Shown here: piece after piece, positions 1 to 11,797 of the stretch
Position numbering within the stretch: the stretch's first letter is position 1
How the letters are laid out: each line of letters begins with the position of its first letter
Assembly (NCBI RefSeq): GCF_042453785.1
Contig: NC_091669.1
Location: 8,692,501 to 8,756,500, forward strand
Reading direction: 5' to 3'
From: Malus domestica
Lineage: Eukaryota; Streptophyta; Magnoliopsida; Rosales; Rosaceae
DNA length: 64,000 nucleotides
The notes under the pieces: model-generated
Seen by the model: only the letters and a program-made list of their open reading frames with translations
The model's database searches: none
Told to the model about the DNA's origin: nothing
Made by a program: the position numbers and the translations under genes

Positions 1-680
1 CACACAACTGACAAAAGTAGTGCAATTCACATGTTTTATGTAAAGCCCGATATTCAGCTTCGGTGAGTGATCTGTTTGTGAAGCTCAATAACCTCACGTT
101 TCTATTTGCAAAGTATTGTTCAAGTATTAAGTTTGAAAATTCATCGAAGTAAAAATGCTTGTTGTGACTATAAATCTCACATCTGTTGAACAACTAGGAA
201 ATTATGAACTGCAAGGGCCAAACTTGGACGAGTAAACTATTGCAACCCTCCAACAATGTCTACGAAACGATTAGGGTATCTGATAATGGTTCTCTATATC
301 CTAATACAATTATAATCCTATAAGTTCAGCTAAGTCTATTACTCAATAAATACAGCTAAGTCTATTATAATTATAAGTTACTCAAGTTGTTGAATTGCTT
401 GAATATTCCTATTCTTCTGCACTAACCGACTGAACACAAATTAAGTCTCGAAAACTCTGTGAACTCGGGAGGCCACATGCCAACACAAACCCTCTCTGCT
501 GAGCTCAATCTATACACGTGTCTCTTTTTACACTCTTTCGATCCAGATGAAGTGATAACTGAGACAGGCACATGCACAAAGCCTATGTGCCAACCTTTTC
601 AGTAGCCAAGTAACTATCTAAGTGTTCAGATCTCTGTTCTCATCCCATCTACCCAATTTAATGGCGGTTTCGTATTTCAC
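1..680. other. Intergenic sequence, nothing recognised
   Basis: I see no coding region, RNA gene or bounded mobile element here. The sequence is AT-rich with a short local duplication of a 'cagctaagtctatta' motif near 325-365. It is upstream of the glycine-rich protein gene and probably includes part of its promoter. Confidence 0.4.
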
Positions 681-694
681 TACTCCTCCTGCAA

Positions 695-702
695 TATAAA
701 TA
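695..702 (+). promoter_or_regulatory. TATA box of the glycine-rich protein gene
   Basis: A perfect TATAAATA lies 99 bp upstream of the chosen ATG at 794, a normal distance for a plant gene with a 5' UTR of about 65-70 bases. Inferred from position and sequence only. Confidence 0.55.
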
Positions 703-793
703 AAGCCAAGCAAAAGCCTGGAAAAAGCATTGGAGTTCTCAAAGATCTCCATCCATAGAGACATTTCCTTCTGAGTGTGGTTTTGTGAGTATT

Positions 794-2561
794 ATGTTTG
801 TGAAGAAAAAAATGAATCGTTTCCTGCGCCTGCAGCTGCTTGCGCTCGTTCTCATTTTTTCTTCTGTGGGTGCTCAAGTAGTGCCTCAGGATCATGAGAC
901 CAAAGGTTTCTCATCATATCCATGATCATCACCTTCCATGCATATTATTTTCCTTTTGTTCTTTCATTTCTTTGGTTTAACGTTCGCAGCTGCATGAAAT
1001 GTCTCGCATCATAAAATGTCTCACGTTATAAGCTTTTCAAACTTTGCATACTAATTAATACGTAATTTGAACTATTTTTCGTACAACTATTATTTTTATG
1101 GTGGAACTTACACTAACAGTATTTTAGTATCCTCTTTTCAAGATTTTCAAACACCAAATCCAATTTATTACATTTCTTACTGCATGTTTATATTTGACGA
1201 ATAAGTGAAAAGAAAATAAAAAATGAAAAATAAAAATAAAATAAAAGAAGATGGTTATAAAATTCTAGTGTAAAAATGGTTATGCAAGATGATTGGCAGA
1301 AGTTGATTATTGCATGACGTAAATAATTTTTTTCTTAAGAAAAATATTCTCATGGTTAATTCCTAAATTGCATGCATATTTAGGGTTTTAAATACTAGTT
1401 CACTGATCAGGTTTTAAATACTAGTTCACTGATCAGTACATATATGACTTGCGCAGGAAATGGGGAAGACAAGACGGTAGACGATTGCATTCATTACCAG
1501 GGCTTCGGTCGACGTGGTAGGTGTGCTAGCTACGCTGCTAACCCTAAAACTGAAGAAGCCACACTAGAAACACGTAAGTAAACCTTATGAAATTTTCTTT
1601 CCCATTATTATAGTATTTGGATTAATTTTATCTATTTCAATGCTTAAAACAAGATGATCATATTCTTGCAATGAATTTCATTTGTTTAGAGGACATTAAC
1701 CATCAACGCCCTGGGCATCACGGTGGGCATGGAGGTAAAAATGGTGTTCAAACTATCGGTGGTGGAGGACAAGGAGGGGGTCAAGTTGGTGGTGGTACTG
1801 GATATGGAGGAGGACAAGGGGGTGGAAAAGGTGGAGGTGGATACGGTGGCGGTGGACAAGGAGGTGGTCAAGGAGGCAGCCACAGCGGTGGACAAGGGGG
1901 TGGTAAAGGAGCCGGTGGACAAGGGGGTGGTAAAGGGGCCGGTGGACAAGAGGGTGGACAAGGAGGTGGTCAAGGAGGCAGCCACGGCGGCGGACAAGGG
2001 GGTGGTGGTAAAGGAGGAGGCAGTGGTGGTGGACAAGGCGGTGGAAAAGGCGGTGGCGGTGGAGGAGGGGGTAGTGGATATGGAGGCGGTAAAGGTGGTG
2101 GTGGACAAGGAGGAAGTGGAGGTGGCCAAGGTGGTGGTAAAGGAGGTGGTGGCGGACAAGGAGGAGGAGGTGGTGGATATGGTGGTGGGGGTAAGGGCGG
2201 TGGAGGTCAAGGACGAGGAGGTAAAGGAGGAGGTGGCAGTGGTCACGGAGGTGGAAAAGGCGGAGGTGGAAGCGGTGGTGGTCAAGGACAAGGAGGTGGT
2301 AGCGGCCATGGAGGTGGAAAAGGTGGAGGCGGAGGTGGAAGAGGTGGCCAAGGAGGTGGATATGGTGGTGGTAGTGGAGACGGTCAAGGACAAGGAGGTG
2401 GTAAAGGAGGAGCTGGCAGAGGCCATGGAGGTGGAAAAGGTGGAGGCGGAGGTGGTAGAGGCGGTGGCAGTGGTGGGCATCAAGGTGGTAAAGGTGGTGG
2501 CAGTGGTGGCAGTGGTGGATACGGTAGTGGCAGCAGTGGTAGCCATGGCGGTGGTTATTAA
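794..2561 (+). CDS. Secreted glycine-rich (cell-wall type) protein, 3 exons
   Basis: Predicted exons are 794-905, 1457-1573 and 1690-2561, all with GT-AG introns that keep frame. Exon 1 encodes a signal peptide: a basic start (MFVKKKMNRF), a hydrophobic core (LQLLALVLIF) and a likely cleavage site near SVGA-Q. Exon 2 adds a short acidic segment with two cysteines (DDC...GRC). Exon 3 encodes about 290 residues, nearly all Gly, in short GGG/GGQ/GGK/GGS/GGY units with little else, and ends in Tyr. The protein is therefore about 366 residues. Glycine-rich secreted proteins of this shape are classed as structural cell-wall GRPs; the exact role is unknown. The start was chosen because it gives a complete signal peptide about 100 bp after a TATA box. 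The repeated GGT/GGA codons make length polymorphism likely. The long open frame on the opposite strand of exon 3 is a composition shadow. Confidence 0.8.
1385..1436 (+). repeat. 26-bp perfect tandem duplication in GRP intron 1
   Basis: Two adjacent identical 26-base units (1385-1410 and 1411-1436), beginning gttttaaatactagtt and ending cactgatcag, lie 21 bases upstream of the intron 1 acceptor. The duplication moves the possible branch-point region but leaves the acceptor (tgcgcag) intact. Confidence 0.85.
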
Positions 2562-2616
2562 TTCTAGCCATAGAAAGGAAACTGAAGTGATCCACCAAAT
2601 CAGGGTAGCTCAGTAA

Positions 2617-5493
2617 ATTAAGAATAAAAACTTTTGTCGCCCAGTGTATGTATGTCGAGTGTTTGAGGAAAACATGAGTAAGCTGCGTCTGTGGGTTCTT
2701 GTATGTATGTATGTTCCATAGTCGATAACCTTTAATCGAGGCATGCATGTACTCTTTCTTTTATATATATATTAACATGTTTGCACCGACCTTCTTATAA
2801 CCTCAAATGATGTATGCTTAAATGGTGCCACGCTTGACTAGTGACACTCAAGTTATTTCCCAACATTCACAATATATCAACGATCGAGTATAAACTGCAG
2901 AAAAATATGAAGGGCAAGGTTATAAATTCTGCAGTTCTATAACATGCGTTAGTAAAAATAGATTAATGAGTGAAATAACAGCAAAGTTTGTACTGGGAAT
3001 TAAAGAGAATGATAGAGAGGATATTAATGAGATTTGGATGATTCAGTCCCCATCTAAATAAAATGTTGCAGGTTGAGTACAATTGAATCGTTTTTTCCAC
3101 TTTTAGCTTTGTTACAAGGATAAGATTCCTTTAACCTACTCTTATTGGCTTATACTTCTCCTTGATCCACCCTTTAAAGCTAATTAAATTGTTAATAAAT
3201 TGTTATACATGATTTTCAAAGAGGGGTTGGTGCACATATAATTTGGGAATCATGTCGGTGCTTCTTAGCCCAACCATGCATGCATATTCGTAACATTTTA
3301 CCGTTGACATGCACATGCATAAACAATAAGTCAATTTTGGTCCTCTTGCTTTAAGAGACAAACGGATCTCTTGCAACAACCACAAAAAGTATGATATAAA
3401 CCATCATCACGTCGACTTAACCACCAAAAAATGAAACGTACTAAATCTTACACATCCGAGAATTCAAATCTTTATGGAAAACATCGAGGTATATCATCTT
3501 GGTTACCTTTGTTTTCTTTGTCAACAACTACACGTGCCTTACTTTCACTTTACAAGGAAAATTGACGTGCAAGAGCGAATAGTGTTATGGGTGCGTAGTT
3601 GCTTATGCTCAAATATGCAATAACAATCAAAGAATCATTCACCACCACGGAGACTATTGCCACATCTTCCTTCTATTGATATTGTTCTACACCATCACTA
3701 CCAACCTATGTAGCAACATCACCTATATTTTCAAATTTATGGTGCAAGTGCTAGTGCGACCATGTAACAGGGAGCAACATGCCTAAGGAGACTTAGCTGT
3801 AGGGGGTATATGATCAATGTGCCAGTCTTTTTGCTCGCATGAGGTGAAATCGAGAAAAATAAACGCATGAGATTAAACAATTTGGACGTTATTGGGCCAT
3901 AAATAAAATAAGACATGTTATGGGGATAATATATTTTTGTTCACACAAAGTTATACGACTCCGGTCCACCAACTTCTAAGCCCCATCAAGAATTCTATCC
4001 TAGAGCTTGGACGACACCGATTTCACTTCACACATGTCTGATGGCTTGGACTTAAACTTCCTCGAAGAGCACCTATCACATAGACGAACAAATCCGAGAA
4101 TATCTCACCTCCTTAAATGTCAATGAACGCGGCATCTGAGAGATTAATATCACCGCATCAATTGTGCAAAATGCCATAGGACACAGTTGAATGCCACCAA
4201 CCAAGAATAGTAGTTATTTAAAACGCATCAATTGCTTCTTCTCCACTACCTGTAAATAGAGTCAAAGGCCTACAAGATGAGGATCTTTGTCAAAATCAAT
4301 CTTTACGATTATACAAACCTCAAGTGATTCTCCAATTAATCAACCCAACTGCTTTTCAGCACAACCCAAATTGCTCTTCAGTAGCTTTTCTAGTATAATC
4401 TCAAAGCCTTCCTTCAAAGCAAACACTGCCTACGATCCCTGAAATGTAAAACTTTTACAACTCTGTCACCCCTAGTATGATTTGGTTGATGTGCAATTCC
4501 AACCACCATGATCACCTATTTGATCGCAATGTTTCCTTTTTAGTCCAGTCCAATAGTAGTGACCTCGATGGACTCCTCTAGCATTATCTTGGCCTAACAT
4601 GCATGAATCTCGCTAGAGTTTAATGTTTAGTCTATCTAATTTTCAAGTCACGTAGATTGGCTCATTAGCCTAGAATTACTTTTGTAAACGTTTGTAATCT
4701 CAATTACATCAAAAAATGATTACATCTAGTTCCCCGCCTTTATTTTCATTTCTACTTTCATTTTTAGTTATTACTTAGGCATGCACTTATTTTGCATTGG
4801 CTTCACGTCATCGTTCACTCAAGGCATAATAAAAAAAACTTAACCGAACCATTGGTCTCATTTGATGCACAATCCTTTGGTCAAGAAGTCAAATCAACGC
4901 ACAAGCATAACACAATTCTATACACTATTGTTTGTTGGCAACCTCCAACAGTGGAACACCTATTCTCTTTTTCTCTCGAGCCATTTTATAACACTAAAAC
5001 CAAAAAACAACACTCAAGATAAATAAGTGTTGAACCCAGTCAAGCTCCGAGTTTTGATACTATTAGGACGTGCCAATACACAAATTTATGGGCTTGGTAG
5101 AAATAAGGAGAAAAACTGACAGTTCATTTTTTTCAACGGTGCAGTTACAGCCAAGTGTGGCATGTGCCGAGCCTTATAAAGATGCTTCCTCTCCCATCTC
5201 GTCGTTCTGTACAAGGGTTGCAATCACCAACCCTCTCATCTCCATTTTTTAAAAGAGTAAGTTGGTGCCATTAATTTGACCCTGTTGTCATTGCCTATTC
5301 TAAAGGGTTTGATGGAAAAATATTGTTAAAGGTTTTGTCTCATACTCACACCCTGGTAGTCAACTTATGTAAGTTAAGTACAATTGACGATGTGTTAATT
5401 ATGTCTGATTGTGACTTATTAACTACAATAAGAAAAATTAACCGGAGGGCATATGTTCTCTAACTCACTCATTTTTGCTGATCAGCTTGCTAT
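2617..5493. other. Intergenic, 2.9 kb, no gene recognised
   Basis: Downstream of the GRP gene up to the Harbinger element. Open frames here are short (60-76 codons), without start context, homology or codon bias that I recognise. The stretch 3400-5250 has the patchy, moderately GC text of an old degraded repeat, but I cannot name a family or find boundaries. Confidence 0.4.
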
Positions 5494-5721
5494 TTAGGCC
5501 ATCTCCAACCGATGGCTGGTCAGAGAACTCATTTTAGACCTCTGGCCCACCAAGATATTAATATTTTAATTAACAGTACAAGGCCATATTTGCCTCCATC
5601 TCCAACCGAGGGCCATATGGCTCGTTTTAGCCCTGTCACAAAAAACTGTCTTTAACCGAGGGTCAAAGGGTCATAGGGCCAAATACAATTTATTATTTAA
5701 AACCTACAACTTAAATTCAAA

Positions 5722-5757
5722 TCCAACGGCTAGGTGACGTCAGCTAGCCGTTGGATT
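5722..5757. repeat. Left subterminal palindrome of the Harbinger element
   Basis: A hairpin-forming palindrome with arms CCAACGGCTAG and CTAGCCGTTGG around a tgacgtca centre. The same arm sequence (AACGGCTAG/CTAGCCGTT) recurs near the right end at 7679-7698, so it is a candidate transposase-binding site. Confidence 0.7.
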
Positions 5758-5854
5758 TGAATTTATTTTTCTATAAATAGGGTGGATATTGGCTATAATT
5801 CACAACTTTGAATTCAATCTATTTCAATTCAATCTCTTTCAATTTAAGTTTGCA

Positions 5855-7273
5855 ATGAATTCCAACTTTGGATCCTCTTCGGATTCCAACTGGGGGTCCT
5901 CATCTAATTCCAAATTGGAAGAAAAATGGGCGCAAATGAGATGAGAAGATGAGAAGCCTGATGAAGAAGTTCAAGTAAGGCGAAACAAACAAAACAGAGC
6001 AGCAACCATGGCTGCGGCCATGGTGTGTCAACCAACTGAGGAACAACCTCAATGGGGTGGTTTTGTTGCTAGTTGCTCTTACAAACCACAAAACAGAGAG
6101 ATAATGCATGCCAATCTGATGAACAACTACTTCAACACCAACCTGGTGTACACAAAAGAGGATTTCAGACGTTGCTTCCGGATGAGGCGTCATGTCTTCG
6201 AGCGTTTACTTCGTGATGTCCAGCAGGTCAATCTATACTTTCGACAGAAGCGGGACAAAGCAGGCTACCCTGGTTTCTCACCTCATCAGAAGGTTACTGT
6301 TGCACTCTGAATGATGACTTATGGCTCCCCAGCTAATTCGATGGATGAAACCCATGGTATGTCTGAGTCTACATGCCTTGATACTCTTGAACAATTATGT
6401 GACACAATTGTTTAAGTTTACAAAGACGAGTACATCTGCGAGCCAAATCAAGAAGATCTAAATCTGCTCATTCGCAAAGCTGAAGATCGTGGGTTTCCGG
6501 GCATGATAGGGTCATTAGACTGCATGCATTGGGATTGAAAGAACTGTCCCACCGTATTGCAAAGAGGCTTCTGCGGAAGGTCGAGAAAGGCAACTATTGT
6601 GTTAGAGGCAGTTGCCTCATATGACACATGGATCTAGCATGCTTTCTTTGGAGTCCCTGGATCCCAAAATGACATTACAGTTTTTGGGTGTTTACCCCTT
6701 TTTAATCGCCTGACGGAAGGTAAAACACCTCAACTTGACTACTACATCAATGGTCGTCAATACAATATGGGGTATTACTTGGCAGATGGCATCTACCCAA
6801 AGTGGGCGACACTTATCAAAGCAATTCCAAACCCTACGAATAACACAGAAAAGTTGTTTACCTTACACTAAGAGGCATACCAGAAAGATGTTGAGAGAGC
6901 TTTCGGTATTCTACAAGCACGGTGGAATATCATTAGTGAACTGGCAAGAGGGTGGAGTCGAGAAAATTTGGACTCCATCATGATGTCTTGCATCATATTA
7001 CACAATAGGATAGTGGAGGATGAGCGAGATAGGTATATTGATGGAGAGTCCGATGACGACCGAGAAGATCCAAATAGGTCAAGAAGGGCTTGTGCAAAAA
7101 TATATGATGGGCCTAATTTGCCATTCAATCCAAGAACCGGTAGTATATCTATAAATGAGTACATGAGGCGCTATAGAATGATATGTTCCCGTGCCATAAA
7201 CAAGTACCTACAAGTTACAACAGGATCTTGTTGCACATCTTTGGGCCAAAAGAAACATGGAGTAGGCGTTTAA
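5855..7273 (+). pseudogene. Harbinger (ALP1/HARBI1-like) transposase, six in-frame stops
   Basis: A single 473-codon frame runs from ATG 5855 to the stop at 7271-7273 without any frameshift but with stops at 5942 (TGA), 6308 (TGA), 6413 (TAA), 6536 (TGA), 6635 (TAG) and 6869 (TAA). Recognisable family blocks in order: an N-terminal FRRCFRMRRHVFERLLRDV segment, QKRDKAGYPGFSPHQK, GFPGMIGSLDCMHW carrying the first catalytic Asp, PGSQNDI with the second, YYLADGIYPKWATL, and KDVERAFGILQARW with the catalytic Glu, then CIILHNRIVEDER. This is the DDE nuclease fold of PIF/Harbinger transposases, also found in domesticated ALP1/HARBI1 proteins. The number of stops rules out a functional or domesticated protein here. 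Most stops are explained by single C-to-T or G-to-A changes from the residues usual in the family (Arg, Trp, Gln). Confidence 0.9.
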
Positions 7274-7437
7274 GTTTTATGTTGTTAAATGTTTTTAAAA
7301 TGTTGTTTAAGTTTCATGTTGTTAAATGTTTTTTTATTTTGTATAATTTTTATGTTGGTTAATGTTATTTAATGTTGTTTCATATTGTTTAATGTTGTTT
7401 CATGGTACTTAATTTAATTTCATGTTGTATAACGGCT

Positions 7438-7640
7438 TAGGAAGTTATAGGAAAAAAATAGAATTTAAAAAAAAATATGAAATAAATTTTGTAAAATAGA
7501 AGTTATAGGAAAAAAAATAGAATTTTAAAAAAATATGAAACAAATTTTGTAAAATAGAAGTTATAGGAAAAAAATAGAATTTAAAAAAATATATGAAACA
7601 AATTTTGTAAAATAGAAGTTATAGGAAAAAAAATTTTGTA
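7438..7640 (+). repeat. About 3.5 tandem copies of a 57-60 bp AT-rich unit
   Basis: Consecutive units contain gaagttatagg, a run of A, atagaattt, another A run, atatgaaa, and aaattttgtaaaata. They lie within the right subterminal part of the Harbinger element. Copies differ mainly in A-tract length, which suggests slippage or unequal exchange. Confidence 0.85.
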
Positions 7641-7897
7641 AATAAAAAAAATAAGTAAAACTGTAAAAATAAAAAATAACGGCTAGCTGCTAGCCGTTGC
7701 ATTTGAAAATTTGGCCTAGCATTCATGGCCAGTCCGGGGCTGGCTAGCTGGCTGGATTGGGCCAGTCCTTTGGCCTTTTGGCCCTTTTAGATTCCGTGGG
7801 GCCCACGAGCCCTCTGGCCTAGCCCTCGATTGGAGACAATTTTTGGGCTATTTTCGACCATCTGGCCCTCTTGACCCTTCGGTTGGAGATGGCCTTA

Positions 7898-8316
7898 GTT
7901 ATGGGAATGTGAATAATGTCCGAGATCAGAAGTTTATTAAATATGTATATGTTTATAAAGAGTTATGTTATTTCTTGTACCGCTAATTGAATTTATGGGC
8001 GAAACATTTATGGTATTACCGTATCAGAGTAAGGTGATTTACATGCAAAGCCTAATGGTCACACATTCATGTAATATGTTTGAAAATTCACTATTAGTCA
8101 GATGGCGCGTGAGGATGTGAAGAAATGTATCATATTGTAAGTTTATCAAAAGATATGAAATGTCCCACATTAAAAGTTTACCAAACCTCACGTGTGCTTA
8201 TACAGATTATGGAGTTGTATTTTAATTTCTTCAATAACGATTAAGTAGTCGTACACGTCTTATTTTTATGATAATAAGGAAATTCTAACAAATCAACCAC
8301 ATGTTGAAGTATGCAT
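7898..8316. other. Intergenic, nothing recognised
   Basis: AT-rich spacer between the Harbinger element and the first Mutator-like MITE. No coding or RNA feature seen. Confidence 0.4.
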
Positions 8317-8325
8317 CTATAATTT

Positions 8326-8548
8326 GAATGAGGATCCTCTCCAAATCTTATTTGTGAGGATTTCGGGGATCCTCCAATCACATTCGTTCATCGTACATCG
8401 TGCGATCAGTTTTCATCAGGTACTGTTTATATTTAATTTTAAATAAAAAGATTTATAATGATTTATAACTGCACGATATATGATGAACGAATGTGATTGG
8501 AGAATCTTCGATATCCTCACAAAGATGATCCGAAGATAATCCACATTC
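8326..8548. mobile_element. Mutator-like MITE, 223 bp, foldback, 9-bp TSD
   Basis: The two halves are inverted repeats of each other over most of their length (left ...ccaatcacattcgttcatc, right gatgaacgaatgtgattgg...). The ends are GAATGAGGAT and its approximate inverse. A perfect 9-bp duplication CTATAATTT flanks it (8317-8325 and 8549-8557), which is the Mutator-type signature. It belongs with the elements at 20877, 22752 and 37161, which also carry GGATCCTCT-like termini. Confidence 0.85.
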
Positions 8549-8557
8549 CTATAATTT

Positions 8558-9176
8558 TGCCTATATTAACAATTGACGCTCACAGATCGAGACACGTGTG
8601 AATGTATATTGAGACCTAACCTTGATCTTCCACTATTCAGAATGCATGATGGTGCACGTACCAACAATATGTAGGTTAATTGTTACCAAAAGTTTGACCA
8701 AAACAAATATTAAAAGGAGGTTTAGACCAAGACAACGAAAATGGTGGACAGATGTCACACTTTGTCCAATAAACAAACTATTCGTCCAAACTTCTACTAA
8801 CATCCACATATAAAAACATATATTAGGGTACGTACCTATTCCCTCATAAGATTTTTAATAAATGGGAGAGGATTAGAGGTCTTCGTCCGCATTCCGAGGG
8901 AGAGAGGCCGGCAGCCGAAAATGTTTCTATTTATTTATTTTCTTTGGTGTTATGATTAGGAACCAGATTTATTATAATTCAAAATATTTTTGTTAGTTGG
9001 ACGATTACTCATAAAGCTTGGAAACCGGAGAGGAAGCTTCGACCCAGGCTTCTTATTACTTGCAATCTTGGATTACATTGTTCCCTATATCAAGCTAGTT
9101 TTGTTGAGAAAACTAATTAATTTAAATCAACAATTAAGCAGAAAACAATCAAACAAAAGCCGATGAAGTAGTAGTC
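8558..9176. other. Intergenic, nothing recognised
   Basis: No gene or bounded element identified between the MITE and the LINE insertion site. The longest open frame (63 codons at 8622) has no recognisable content. Confidence 0.4.
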
Positions 9177-9352
9177 AATTAATTGGCACTTGCCCAAACG
9201 GTGCAACGTCGGTGGTCTAATCGAATCCAAGGGTTGGAAGATCATTCCGGAGTTTGGCAGAAGGATGCGAGAGGTATTCAAGATATTGTAGTGAATTATT
9301 TCACTTCTCTATTCAAATCTGGAGATAGTAGGCAAGGAGGTGAGGTGGCAGG

Positions 9353-10200
9353 TTGTGCGTTAATGATCGGGATAATGAGGATTTAATTCGGCCTTTTATG
9401 AGTGAGGAAATTCGGGAGGCAATGTTTCAGATTCTGCCTACTAAATCTCCTAGTCCTGATGGTTTTACAGCTAGCTTTTTCCAGGATCATTGGGAGGTAG
9501 TGGGTGGTGATGTAATCAACATGGTGCAAGCTTTTCATCAATCGGGAAGGTTACTGCAGAAGTTTAACCATACACATATCGTTTTGATCCTGAAGGTCAA
9601 GGTTCCACGGAGAATGACGGAGTTGAGACCTATTTCTTTATGTAATGTAGTTTATAAAATTATTGCAAAGGTGTTAACAAGGAGGCTTAAATTGGTGATG
9701 GATAAGGTTATTAGTCATAATCAGTCAACTTTTATTTCTGGAAGACTGATTCATGACAATATTCTTGTAGTGCTTGAAATTTTGCATTCTCTCAAGCAAG
9801 GAGTGGAGGGGGAAGAGGGGAGAACGGCGATTAAGCTGGTTATGGCAAAAGTGTACGACCGGGTGGAATGGGGTTATTTGATTGAGGTTATGGGTAACTT
9901 GGGGTTTCATCCCAGATTTTGTGAATGGATACGGGAGTGTATATCTACGGTTTCGTACAGTGTTATGGTAAATGGTGTTCCATCTGGGTATTTTTGCCTA
10001 GAATAGGGTTTAAGACAAGATGATCCACTGTCTCCTTTTTTTTATTTCTTTTTTGTGCAGAAGCGCTTTCGGCTTTTATTCGAAGGAAAGGTGGAGGGCC
10101 AGCTTTGTGGGGTGCGAGTGGCGTTGGCTACCATTCCTATCACCCTTTTTTTTTTTCTTTTTTTTTACGGATGACTTAATATTGTAAGGCGAATGAAACG
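9353..10200 (+). pseudogene. LINE reverse transcriptase, broken
   Basis: The open part 9353-10006 carries the plant LINE RT blocks KSPSPDGFTASFFQDHW, LRPISLCNVVYKIIAKVLTR, FISGRLIHDNIL and LVMAKVYDRVEW. A TAG at 10004 interrupts it, after which the frame continues with RQDDPLSPF (the usual RQGDPLSP with Gly to Asp). The polymerase catalytic motif near 10165-10180 reads FTDD instead of FADD and sits next to long T runs. The N-terminal lead-in (SGVWQKDARGIQDIVVNYF, about 9250-9310) is in another frame. Not functional. Confidence 0.88.
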
Positions 10201-10212
10201 GAGGCGGAAGAG

Positions 10213-11658
10213 GTGATAAAGGTGTTGGAGGAATATGGGAAGGTATCCAGTCAGATTATTAACCTGGGGAAAAGTTCTATATATTTTGGTAAGGGTTGTC
10301 CGAAGAAAGTGAAGAAGAGAATTGTGCTGAGAATGAACATTCAGGCTAGGGATGGGTTTGGCAAATATTTGGGGATTCAGGCAAATTTTGGGCATTCTAA
10401 GAAAGCGGTGTTTGAATATGTTCAGAGAGGGATTGAGAGTTGTATTGATGGTTGGGCTGAGCAGTTTTTGTCACTTGCAAGGAATGAAATTTTGATAAAA
10501 ATTGTTGCCATGGCTACCGAATCATGTTATGGCGTGCTTCAAATTACCAGTGGGAACTTGTAAGGAAATGGAACGCGTTATTGCTCAATTTTGGTGGAGA
10601 GGACAAGCGAACGCTAAAGGATGCCATTGGGTAGCATGGGAAAAATGACCATAAGTAAGAAGTTGGGAGGTTTAGGGTTCTGAGATCTTATGGGTTTTAA
10701 CTTGGCTATGCTTGCCAAAATTAATTGGCGGGTGATACATACTCCGGACTCACTGCTTGGTGTGGTACTTCGAGAGAAGTATTTTCCTAACTCTTTATTT
10801 ATGGAGGCCAATAAGCATAATAAATCATCATGGGGCTGGAAAAAGGTTTTATTAGGTCGACAAGTCCTTAACCGTGGGCTTCGGTGGCGGGTGGGCAATG
10901 GGTAATCCATTCAAATTGCTAGTGATCCATGGATTTCAAAGCCGCATTCTTTCAAACCAAGGTTACGGAATGGAGCTCCTAACCTGAAGGTATGTGAGTT
11001 CATTATTGATGATAGGAAACATTGGAAGATAGAGGAGGTCGCAAAGTTGGTGGTCCCAGAAGATTTGGAACTGATTCAGACTATCCCGATCAGTCGAAGT
11101 GGATGTCCGGATAAAAGGATATGGCATTACACGAAGAATGGGAGGTATTCCGTGCGCTCAGGATACCCTGTAGTGATGGAAATGATGAATAATGGAGAGT
11201 TTTGTCGTAAAGGGGGTGGCATGCCGAGTCCTTTAGGTGTGAAGGGCGGGACGTGGAAGTGTATTTGGGCCTTGATGGTGCCGAATAAAATTCGGTTTTT
11301 CATTTGGAAAGCCTGTTGTAAGGCGCTGGCAGTGCTGCATAACCTGGAGAGAAGGCGGATTCATGTGGTTAATAAATGTGAATTGTGTGGGACACCTAAT
11401 GAAACTGAGACTCACATCTTTTTTGGATGTGAGTTTAGCCGTGTGTTTTGGTTTGGGACATCATTGCAACTTAATATGATGGATATGAGGGCAAGAGATT
11501 TTTTGGAAGGGTGGCAAATGGTAGTGGGAAGAATGGAATTGGAGAAGGATGCGGATTTGCTTCTACAGCAGGTGGCATTTGGGTTATGGAGAATTTGGAA
11601 GTGTAGGAATGCGGCGATATTCACTAAAACTCATAATTCTCCCACAAGTTGTTGTTGA
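10213..11658 (+). pseudogene. LINE thumb/connection and zf-RVT domain remnants
   Basis: Three open pieces in the same frame (10213-10563, 10690-10905, 11047-11658) separated by stops. The last carries the zf-RVT zinc-binding block typical of plant LINE and RT-like proteins: WALMVPNKIRFFIWKACC, then CELCGTPNETETHIFFGC with its Cys/His ligands. The earlier pieces match the post-RT region (GKYLGIQANFG; MGFNLAMLAKINWRVI). Confidence 0.85.
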
Positions 11659-11797
11659 CTTGTGGCAGCAGCAAATAGAGGAGTTTCGTGAGGCCATAGG
11701 TGTGGACAGAGAGGAGCAGCAGTGGCAAAATGGGGCACAGGTGGAAGGTGTGAGTGGGTCGGCTACAGAGACCACTGAATCTCAATGGTGAAAGCCT

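Larger units (their letters stand above)
5497..7894 (+). mobile_element. PIF/Harbinger DNA transposon, 2.4 kb
   Basis: Both ends are visible. The left terminus reads GGCCATCTCCAACCGATGG and the right terminus is its inverse with one mismatch (complement GGCCATCTCCAACCGAAGG). The element is flanked by TTA on both sides (5494-5496 and 7895-7897), the 3-bp target duplication typical of PIF/Harbinger. Inside is one transposase reading frame (5855-7273) broken by six stops. The second, Myb-like ORF of autonomous plant Harbinger elements is not seen. AT-rich tandem repeats fill the right subterminal region. Confidence 0.93.

Noticed and set aside
1686..2546. A 286-codon Thr/Ser-rich frame antisense to the glycine-rich exon, and other overlapping frames (1723-2616, 1753-2748)
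   Set aside because: GGT/GGA repeats give open frames in every phase; only the Gly frame joins the signal-peptide exons with correct splice phase.
5855..7273. A domesticated ALP1/HARBI1-like host gene
   Set aside because: Six in-frame stops and intact transposon termini with TSD show a dead transposon copy.
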